Shown in pieces: positions 1 through 4,772 of a stretch of 11,821 nt of DNA (positions within the stretch are counted from its first letter, which is position 1; each line of letters opens with the position of its first letter). The translations under genes and the position numbers were made by a program. This DNA comes from Methanobacteriota archaeon (GTDB lineage: Archaea; Halobacteriota; Halobacteria; Halobacteriales; Halalkalicoccaceae). Under the pieces are notes generated by a model. The model was not told where the DNA came from, searched no databases, and worked only from the letters and a program-made list of their open reading frames with translations. The stretch spans positions 1 through 11,821 of the forward strand of contig JADFQH010000060.1 of NCBI GenBank assembly GCA_022561895.1, given 5' to 3'.

Positions 1-842
1 TAGTATTAGGCGTACAGAGATCAGTGGTGATTGGTATTTTTGAATCGCTCCGCAAGATTGGTGGAGAAGTCGGTACTGTGGTTATCGAAGAGCCAGAAAT
101 GTACTTGCACCCGCAAGCTCAGCGCTACTTCTACCGACTGCTGCGCGACCTTGCAGACAAACAGGAATGCCAAATCATTTACTCGACCCATTCCCCCATA
201 TTCGCTGACATTACTCGTTTTGAAGGGCTCAGAGTCTGTCGGAAACCGATAGGCCAGATGACTTCAGTCAGCTACGTGTCGCAAGATCAAGATGCTGAAT
301 ATCTCGCATCGCAAAGAGCCGCACAGAGGCTTGAGATCGGATTCGACCCCGCCTCTAGCGAACTCCTTTTTGCTAAGAAAGCTCTGTTGGTTGAAGGTCC
401 TGGCGACAAACTCGCAACACTAAGGACGGCGACCAACCTGCACCTCGACATCGACGGTGAAGGGCTGTCGGTGGTGCCATGTGGTGGCAAAAACGCAATC
501 CCTTTCTACGTGCGGGCTTGTCGTGCGTTTGATATTCCATATGTTGTCATGTATGACCGGGATGTCTTCCCAATCCCGAGCGATGCCGACACGGGAACGA
601 TCGCGAAGATTAGCGCCGAAAACGAACAAGCAGAACGGGAAACGCAAGTTATTGTGGACGCAGTAGAAGACCCAGAACTATTGTTCGTTCTTGACCCTAG
701 CTTAGAGGAGGTTTTAGGCATCGGCCGCACAGCCAAGGACAAGCCACGGCGCGTGGTCGCGGCGTTGGACGAGATTGACGTTACGTCGTATCCAACCGTG
801 CTCAAGGAAGCGGTGAACGCACTGTTCACTTTAAGGAGCTAG
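1..842 (+). CDS. OLD-family ATPase/TOPRIM nuclease, 5'-truncated by window edge
   Basis: This is the C-terminal part of an overcoming-lysogenization-defect (OLD) type protein, an ABC/SMC-like ATPase joined to a TOPRIM nuclease domain. The reading frame is open from base 3 to the stop at 840-842. A GTG at base 24 exists, but codons before it (VLGVQRS) already fit the family, so the true start lies outside the window. Visible motifs are the Walker B segment VVIEEPEMYLHPQ (IEEPE at bases 84-98), the switch histidine motif STHS (183-194), the first TOPRIM motif LLVEG (384-398) with its glutamate, and the DRD acidic pair (555-563). The tail (LDPSLEEVLGIG onwards) resembles a normal OLD C-terminus, so the 3' end is probably intact. 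Such proteins include phage P2 Old and Gabija GajA and often act in phage or plasmid defence; which subtype this is cannot be told without the N-terminus. Hand counts of sample lines give about 50-60% G+C against roughly 60-73% in later genes, which hints at transfer. Confidence 0.85.
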   Translation, partial: VLGVQRSVVIGIFESLRKIGGEVGTVVIEEPEMYLHPQAQRYFYRLLRDLADKQECQIIYSTHSPIFADITRFEGLRVCRKPIGQMTSVSYVSQDQDAEYLASQRAAQRLEIGFDPASSELLFAKKALLVEGPGDKLATLRTATNLHLDIDGEGLSVVPCGGKNAIPFYVRACRAFDIPYVVMYDRDVFPIPSDADTGTIAKISAENEQAERETQVIVDAVEDPELLFVLDPSLEEVLGIGRTAKDKPRRVVAALDEIDVTSYPTVLKEAVNALFTLRS

Positions 843-1860
843 CGCTCCTAGGACCCATGCCGGCGGCGCGACACTCGCTGATCGGCCCGCACGGAAAGCC
901 GTACTCGGTGAGTGCGTCGAGCCAGTTCTCGGTGCTTTCTTTCTCGAACTCCGCTTCGATGATCTCGAGGACGGTCGCTTCGTTCTCCTGTCGGTCGTCA
1001 TTGGTCGGATATTCGAGCAGCTCCTCGCGGCCGAGTAACTCGACAAAATCACCCCATCTATCGTCGCTCGGAACGCCCGTGACGAGCGCCCCGTCCGCCG
1101 TCTCGAAGCGCTGGTAGGGAATGAGCGTCTGGTGGCTCGTCCCCTGCGGACCCGGAACCACCCCACTCATCGAATACTCCGTGAGGTACTCGTTCATGAG
1201 CGAGACGATGGAATCAAAGAGTCCGACGTCGAACTTCCCGGTGAAATTTTCACCACTTTGCTCGCGCTCGTACAGTCGCGCGAGCACGCCCATCGCCGCG
1301 AACATCCCCGTCGTAAGATCGCCGATCGCCTGACCGACCTTTACTGGTTCGCCGCCCTCAGGTCCGGTGACGCTCATGATCCCGCCCTCGGCCTGCAGGA
1401 TCAGATCGAGCCCCGGTTTTTCCTTGTAGGGACCGCTCTCGCCGTAGCCCTTGATGCTCGCATACACGATCCCCGGGTTTCGCTCCCGAAGATCCTCGTA
1501 GCCGATGCCGAGCTTCTCGGTGACACCGTAGCCAAAATTCTCGACGAACACGTCAGCGGCTTCGAGGAGTTCGAGAGAGGCCTCGACGCCCGCCTCGCTT
1601 TTGAGATCGAGCGTCACCGATTTTTTGTTCCGATTGTTTGCCATGAAGTAGCCCGATTTTCCCTCGGGACCGACGCCCTGTGAGCGCGCGGGGTCGCCCG
1701 CGCCGGGGCGCTCGATTTTTACCACTTCTGCGCCCATATCGGCGAGTAAGGCTCCACAAAAGGGACCGGCGCGGTGGGCGGTCATCTCGACGACCGAGAC
1801 GCCCGCGAGGGGGCCTGCGTTCTCGCTTCGTTCGCTCGTTTCATTTGGACGCACGCTCAC
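826..1860 (-). CDS. CaiB/BaiF family III CoA-transferase, C-terminally truncated
   Basis: Family III CoA-transferases move CoA between carboxylic acids through an aspartyl thioester in the cytoplasm. The N-terminal signature is clear: GPLAGVSVVEM, GALLADMGAEVVKIERPG and NNRNKKSVTLDLK. The expected catalytic aspartate is D152 in GLDLILQAEGG, corresponding to Asp169 of formyl-CoA transferase. The start is a GTG at 1860 that overlaps the TGA of the upstream crotonase gene (shared GTGA at 1857-1860), so the two are translationally coupled. The protein has 344 residues, whereas family members are usually about 390-410. Homology is recognisable to GFPCGPIS (about residue 328). The last 16 residues then look random, and the stop at 826-828 lies inside the convergent nuclease gene. 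The C-terminal segment, which normally packs back on the large domain, is therefore missing. It may be a decaying gene. The acyl substrate cannot be told; the crotonase partner suggests a CoA-linked acid degradation module. Confidence 0.85.
   Translation of the reverse strand: MSVRPNETSERSENAGPLAGVSVVEMTAHRAGPFCGALLADMGAEVVKIERPGAGDPARSQGVGPEGKSGYFMANNRNKKSVTLDLKSEAGVEASLELLEAADVFVENFGYGVTEKLGIGYEDLRERNPGIVYASIKGYGESGPYKEKPGLDLILQAEGGIMSVTGPEGGEPVKVGQAIGDLTTGMFAAMGVLARLYEREQSGENFTGKFDVGLFDSIVSLMNEYLTEYSMSGVVPGPQGTSHQTLIPYQRFETADGALVTGVPSDDRWGDFVELLGREELLEYPTNDDRQENEATVLEIIEAEFEKESTENWLDALTEYGFPCGPISECRAAGMGPRSASSLK
834..849. repeat. short inverted repeat at the nuclease/CoA-transferase junction
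   Basis: AGGAGC (834-839) and GCTCCT (844-849) are perfect inverted arms around TAGC. The nuclease stop codon TAG (840-842) lies in the loop, and the end of the convergent CoA-transferase frame runs through the whole structure. It could be a weak bidirectional termination hairpin or a recombination scar. There is no clear T-run on either side, so a terminator function is only a guess. Confidence 0.4.
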
Positions 1861-2639
1861 TCGCCCTCGTTAAACTCGTCGACCAGCTCCCGGCGCTCGT
1901 CGGTAGCGAACTGTTCCCACCAGAGGTCGGCCTCGAACTCGCGGGCGTCCTCGGCGTCGGGCGCTCGCGCCGCGTAGTTGAGCGCGCGCTTCGAGTTTTT
2001 CACCGCCTTTCGTCCAGTGTCCTGGATCCCGTCGATAATTCCTTCAACTGTGGAATCGAGCTCCTCACGCGGAACCGCGTGGTTGACCAGCCCGATTCGT
2101 TCTGCCTCCGCGGCGTCGATGAAACCCGCAGTGAAGACGATCTCCTTGGCTTTGGCTTCGCCGACCAGCTCGATCGCCCGCTTGTTCGACCCTCCTGTTG
2201 GGATCTGGCCGATGTTCGCCGTCGGTACGCCGAACTTCGCCTCCTTGACCGCGATCCTGAGATCACAGTACATCGCGAAAATGAGACCGCCCCCCACACA
2301 GTAGCCGTTGATCTTCGCGATCACCGGTGCGTGACAGTTCAAGGGTTTCTGGTACATCTCGTAAAAGAGCTCTTGGCGGTCCTCTTGGTGGGCGTGGTCT
2401 TCCGTCGTGCCCGCGTACTCCGTGATATCTGCCCCCGCCGAGAAGGCGTCCTCGCCTTCTCCCGTGATGACGACCGCGTCGATATCCCTGTCCAGCTGAA
2501 TCTCGTCGAACGCTCTCGACAGATCGAGCATGACCGCGTCGTTCAGGGCGTTGTACACCTCGGGGCGGTGGAACTCGATCGTGGCAATCCTATCTTCGAT
2601 ATCGAGGCTGATGCTCTCGTAGGCCGTGTGGCTGACCAT
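1857..2639 (-). CDS. crotonase-superfamily protein (enoyl-CoA hydratase/isomerase-like) lacking both catalytic Glu
   Basis: A 260-residue crotonase-fold protein that should act on acyl-CoA in the cytoplasm. Family marks are RIATIEFHRPEVYNALND near the N-terminus, the first oxyanion-hole segment AFSAGADITEY (residues 65-75), the second with GGG (116-118), the strand AKFGVPTANIG (134-144), and GLVNHAVP (183-190). Rat mitochondrial hydratase has Glu144 just after the glycines and Glu164 after FGQP. Here the matching positions are I120 and T140, so classical water addition is unlikely. The fold and CoA site look intact, so an isomerase, hydrolase, lyase or still uncharacterised reaction is possible. 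ATG at 2639 is preferred; another in-frame ATG lies 15 bases upstream at 2654. The open frame continues to 2903, but that extension (MRCDSSVQSRR...) is arginine-rich, unlike halophilic protein, and crosses a hairpin array. The stop overlaps the GTG start of the CoA-transferase gene, so the two form one operon. Confidence 0.87.
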   Translation of the reverse strand: MVSHTAYESISLDIEDRIATIEFHRPEVYNALNDAVMLDLSRAFDEIQLDRDIDAVVITGEGEDAFSAGADITEYAGTTEDHAHQEDRQELFYEMYQKPLNCHAPVIAKINGYCVGGGLIFAMYCDLRIAVKEAKFGVPTANIGQIPTGGSNKRAIELVGEAKAKEIVFTAGFIDAAEAERIGLVNHAVPREELDSTVEGIIDGIQDTGRKAVKNSKRALNYAARAPDAEDAREFEADLWWEQFATDERRELVDEFNEGE

Positions 2640-2656
2640 GCGGGTACACCGCATGG
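2636..2656. repeat. inverted repeat spanning the crotonase start codon
   Basis: CCATGCGG (2636-2643) and CCGCATGG (2649-2656) are perfect 8-base arms around GTACA. On the minus strand each arm contains an in-frame ATG, so both candidate starts of the crotonase gene sit in the stem. A weak TATA-like stretch (minus-strand CTTTTGAG, 2661-2668) lies about 25 bases upstream of the 2639 start. The palindrome would thus cover the transcription/translation start, where an operator or a start-masking hairpin would act. Function is inferred. Confidence 0.5.
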
Positions 2657-2701
2657 ACTGCTCAAAAGTCTTCCCGAAAGCCCTCGCTCGGAACTGGCGG
2701 T

Positions 2702-2833
2702 CGAAAATCGCTTCGCGATTTTCGGGCCCACAAGAAACGCTTTGCGTTTCTTGGGACGTTCCTCGCTCACGGAACGCCTCGCGTTCCGTTCGCCAGCGAG
2801 GTCGCAGAGCAGCCTCGCACTGCTCGCGCGAGC
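2702..2833. repeat. cluster of regular hairpins in the divergent intergenic region
   Basis: Three perfect inverted repeats follow one another. The first is CGAAAATCGC/GCGATTTTCG (2702-2711, 2715-2724) with loop TTC. The second is CAAGAAACGC/GCGTTTCTTG (2731-2740, 2744-2753) with loop TTT. The third is ACGGAACGC/GCGTTCCGT (2769-2777, 2781-2789) with loop CTC. All share the core CGC-YTY-GCG although the outer stems differ. The third is enclosed by CCTCGCT/AGCGAGG (2761-2767, 2795-2801). A weaker repeat GAGCAG/CTGCTC (2807-2812, 2820-2825) and the palindrome GCTCGCGCGAGC (2822-2833) follow. The spacer 2640-2945 separates divergent genes and holds no convincing gene; the frames open through it give arginine-rich or low-complexity peptides. 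If both flanking genes have leaderless transcripts, the hairpins lie outside the messages. Confidence 0.8.
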
Positions 2834-2913
2834 GGCGAAAGTGCCACTCGCGTTCGCACCGGCCACTACACCGCCGTGATTGTACCGAACTGTCACACCG
2901 CAACCCCGTAACA

Positions 2914-2921
2914 GCTTAATC
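2914..2921 (+). promoter_or_regulatory. possible TATA box for the dehydrogenase gene at 2946
   Basis: The AT-rich stretch GCTTAATC lies 26-32 bases before the ATG at 2946 in otherwise G+C-rich DNA. That spacing fits a leaderless haloarchaeal transcript, and no Shine-Dalgarno-like motif is seen before the ATG. The match to the usual TTTAWA-type box is weak. Confidence 0.35.
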
Positions 2922-2945
2922 CTCCGACCGGATGTGTGTGACTGC

Positions 2946-4001
2946 ATGTCTTACGAGATCGCTACGATCCCCGGTGACGGGATCGGGCCGGAAGTAGTGG
3001 ACGCGACCCTCCCGCTGTTCGAGGAGGTCGCACAGAATCACGGCGTCGAAGTCGAATTTACGAGGTATGACTGGGGGAGCGACCGCTACCTCGAAGAAGG
3101 AGCGATGATGCCCGATGACGCCCTCGATCAGTTGGAGCCGAGCGACGCGATCCTCTTAGGAGCCGTTGGCCACCCCGAAGTCCCGGATCACGTCACGCTT
3201 CATGGCCTACTCTTACCCATCCGAAAGCAGTTCGACCAGCAGATCTGTGAGCGCCCCTCGATCCTCTTCGAGGGTGTCGAGAGCCCGCTCGAAGGCTACT
3301 CGGGCGGCGACATCGAGTTCGTCGTCTTCCGCGAAAATACGGAAGGCGAGTACTCGGATATCGGCGGGCGCGAGCACGTCGGCTTCGATCATGAATTCGC
3401 CGTTCAGACATCGGTGTTCACCCGACAGGGGACCGAAGCAATTCTCAGAGCGGCGTTCGAGGCCGCAGAAGAACGCAAAGGACATCTCACCAGTATCACG
3501 AAATCGAACGCCCAAGCCTACAGCATGGTGTTCTGGGACGAGTTGGTAGAAGAGGTCCGGGAAGACTATCCGGAGGTCGAGGTCGAAAGCCTGCTCGTTG
3601 ACGCCGCCTCGATGGACTTCATCCGCCGGCCCGAGGAGTTCGACGTGGTTGTCGCCTCGAACCTGTTCGGGGATATTCTGACCGATATCGGCGCAATAGT
3701 GACGGGAAGCATGGGACTCGCCCCATCGGGCAACATCAACCGCTCGGGTGAGTTCCCCTCGATGTTCGAACCGGTCCACGGAAGCGCGCCCGACATCACC
3801 GGCGAGGGGATCGCGAACCCGATCGCAACCGTTCTCTCGGCGGCGATGCTGTTCGAAAACGTCGGCGAAGAGGGAGTCTCCGAAGACCTCTGGAGTGCGG
3901 TTCGTGCGGTACTCGCGGACGACTCCGCCCCGACGCCGCCGGATCTCGGCGGGTCGGCGGGCACTGAGGAAATAATGGACGCGCTTTCCGAGCGCGTCTG
4001 A
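2946..4001 (+). CDS. tartrate/D-malate-type decarboxylating dehydrogenase (isocitrate/isopropylmalate dehydrogenase family)
   Basis: A 351-residue NAD-dependent beta-decarboxylating dehydrogenase. It begins with IATIPGDGIGPEVV, the usual N-terminal motif. GLLLPIRKQFDQ followed by an ERP motif, and NLFGDILTD with FPSMFEPVHGSAPDI, match the tartrate dehydrogenase/D-malate dehydrogenase (TtuC/DmlA) branch better than LeuB or isocitrate dehydrogenase. Expected catalytic and metal residues are present: Y136 in RENTEGEYS, K186 in TKSN, and D219, D243 and D247. The asparagine common before the second arginine (NLRP) is CERP here. The likely reaction is oxidative decarboxylation of D-malate to pyruvate or of a related 2-hydroxydiacid; the exact substrate is uncertain, and 3-isopropylmalate is the main alternative. 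The open frame extends upstream to a TTG at 2880, but ATG 2946 starts exactly at the family N-terminus and sits about 28 bases after a TATA-like box. It is followed by a convergent stress-protein gene. Confidence 0.88.
   Translation: MSYEIATIPGDGIGPEVVDATLPLFEEVAQNHGVEVEFTRYDWGSDRYLEEGAMMPDDALDQLEPSDAILLGAVGHPEVPDHVTLHGLLLPIRKQFDQQICERPSILFEGVESPLEGYSGGDIEFVVFRENTEGEYSDIGGREHVGFDHEFAVQTSVFTRQGTEAILRAAFEAAEERKGHLTSITKSNAQAYSMVFWDELVEEVREDYPEVEVESLLVDAASMDFIRRPEEFDVVVASNLFGDILTDIGAIVTGSMGLAPSGNINRSGEFPSMFEPVHGSAPDITGEGIANPIATVLSAAMLFENVGEEGVSEDLWSAVRAVLADDSAPTPPDLGGSAGTEEIMDALSERV
3978..3998 (+). repeat. hairpin at the very end of the dehydrogenase gene
   Basis: GACGCGCT (3978-3985) and AGCGCGTC (3991-3998) form a perfect 8-base stem around TTCCG, directly before the TGA stop at 3999-4001. 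It encodes the last residues DALSERV of the protein. No T-run follows, so intrinsic termination is doubtful. It may stabilise the 3' end of the message. Confidence 0.45.
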
Positions 4002-4017
4002 TCGCTGCTCGTCGCTC

Positions 4018-4077
4018 ATAAGGACTGTTGTAGTCCCGTACCGGCGATTACTGGTAAACAGTTACAACAGTCCTTAT
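4018..4077. repeat. 60-base element with perfect 15-base terminal inverted repeats
   Basis: ATAAGGACTGTTGTA (4018-4032) is repeated in inverted form as TACAACAGTCCTTAT (4063-4077) around a 30-base centre. It lies between two convergent genes, 17 bases after the dehydrogenase stop. Its last base is also the first base of the stress-protein stop triplet as read on the plus strand (4077-4079). It could be a bidirectional terminator or a miniature inverted-repeat element. I see no target-site duplication. The AT-rich arms contrast with the surrounding DNA. Confidence 0.75.
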
Positions 4078-4511
4078 CAATCCCCTTCGGTACGAAGCGA
4101 GACGACCGGGCATTCGGCGCTCAGGAGGACGGACTGAACGACGCTCCCGAACAGTGCTTTCCCGACCGGCGAGCGTTTTCTCCCAGCGACGACGATATAT
4201 CGCGCACCCTGATCGTGGGCGTACTCGACGATCTCGTCGGCGGGATTGCCCACCAGCCCGATCGGGTTTCCATCGACGGCAGCTTCGTCGATCGCCTCGT
4301 TGGCGATGTTTTCTGCGGTCTCGACGACGCCCTCGATGGGAACCGCCTCCCCGGTTTCGCTGACGTTCGTCCGTTCGAGCGAGACGAACTCCTCGCGCGA
4401 GAGGACGTGAACGACGTCTACGGCCTCTCCGAACGCCTCCGCGATCGTAGCGGCTTCTCCGAGAACGGCGCTTGCTCTGTCGCTTCTGTCGACGGCGGCA
4501 ACGATTACCAT
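4077..4511 (-). CDS. universal stress protein (UspA family)
   Basis: A 144-residue single-domain UspA-type protein, a cytoplasmic nucleotide-binding-fold protein linked to stress responses; such proteins usually form dimers. It starts with MVIVAAVDRSDRASAVLGEA, has DVVHVL at the end of the second strand, and the segment GLVGNPADEIVEYA (85-98). The C-terminal motif region is YIVVAGRKRSPVGKALFGS. Measured against the ATP-binding pattern G-x2-G-x9-G-S, the first two glycines are A109 and K112, while G122-S123 are kept, so ATP binding is uncertain. The C-terminus AECPVVSLR is typical. The ATG at 4511 lies about 24-30 bases from a good minus-strand TATA box, so a leaderless message is likely. It is convergent with the dehydrogenase gene, and its stop codon touches the 60-base inverted-repeat element. 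Haloarchaea carry many paralogues, so its specific role is unknown. Confidence 0.9.
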   Translation of the reverse strand: MVIVAAVDRSDRASAVLGEAATIAEAFGEAVDVVHVLSREEFVSLERTNVSETGEAVPIEGVVETAENIANEAIDEAAVDGNPIGLVGNPADEIVEYAHDQGARYIVVAGRKRSPVGKALFGSVVQSVLLSAECPVVSLRTEGD

Positions 4512-4533
4512 GATTCGTGTTGAACCTCTTCTG

Positions 4534-4541
4534 TTATAAAT
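4534..4541 (-). promoter_or_regulatory. TATA box of the universal stress protein gene
   Basis: The plus strand reads TTATAAAT, so the minus strand reads ATTTATAA, close to the haloarchaeal TTTAWA-type box. It lies about 24-30 bases upstream of the start codon at 4511, the spacing expected when transcription starts at or next to the ATG. Confidence 0.6.
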
Positions 4542-4631
4542 TGCTACGGCAGGCGAGGGTCCGGGCGTGTGGTGGTTTGTGTCCGTGGTTTAGACGGTGT
4601 GGTCGATGGTCCGTCCCTCGGTGAACTACTC

Positions 4632-4658
4632 TAGAGAAAGTTTTATATAGTTTCTCTA
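4632..4658 (+). promoter_or_regulatory. tct operon promoter with palindromic operator around the TATA box
   Basis: TAGAGAAA (4632-4639) and TTTCTCTA (4651-4658) are perfect inverted 8-base arms. The 11-base centre holds the TATA-like run TTTTATATA (4641-4649). By usual spacing, transcription would start near 4670, leaving a leader of about 100 bases before the ATG at 4773. A dimeric regulator bound to these arms would block TBP, so substrate-responsive repression is the simplest reading. No regulator gene is in the window. Confidence 0.65.
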
Positions 4659-4757
4659 TAACCATGATGGTAGGTCTTGGTACACGATATCGGAGACCAT
4701 TGCCGTCACAGCGGACGATACTGTTGACGACGACTGGGGACAGCGGGGTCGCCAACA

Positions 4758-4763
4758 GAGAGG
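4758..4763 (+). promoter_or_regulatory. Shine-Dalgarno-like site of tctC
   Basis: GAGAGG (followed by AA) ends 9 bases before the ATG at 4773 and partly fits the GGAGG-type ribosome site. It agrees with a leadered message here, unlike the apparently leaderless neighbouring genes. Confidence 0.4.
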
Positions 4764-4772
4764 AACGAAACC

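Larger units (their letters stand above)
4512..4772. other. divergent intergenic region between stress protein and transporter genes
   Basis: No convincing gene is present in these 261 bases. The stress-protein TATA box is at the left. Bases 4569-4605 are G/T-rich with a repeated GTGGTTT (near 4571 and 4583). The transporter promoter with its inverted repeat is at 4632-4658. The rest would be a leader of roughly 100 bases containing short arms GGTCT/AGACC around 4673-4698 with the palindrome CGATATCG between them. Confidence 0.6.

Noticed and set aside
24..842. Complete small nuclease gene starting with GTG at base 24
   Set aside because: Codons from base 3 to 23 already match the conserved segment before the Walker B motif, and Walker A would be missing; the gene is cut by the window edge.
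2702..2833. CRISPR array
   Set aside because: The repeats are palindromes with differing sequences and no constant repeat separated by unique spacers of equal length; no cas gene is nearby.
1680..2879. Long plus-strand open frame of 399 codons opposite the CoA-transferase and crotonase genes
   Set aside because: It is antisense to two well-recognised genes, is arginine-rich rather than acidic, shows no family motif and runs through the hairpin array. Long antisense open frames are common in G+C-rich haloarchaeal DNA.
2640..2903. N-terminal extension of the crotonase frame up to 2903
   Set aside because: The extra residues are basic and unlike the family or a halophilic protein, and the DNA is dominated by palindromes; family homology starts just after the ATG at 2639.
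3213..4019. Minus-strand open frame of 268 codons inside the dehydrogenase gene
   Set aside because: It is antisense to a gene with all catalytic residues conserved and has no recognisable domain.
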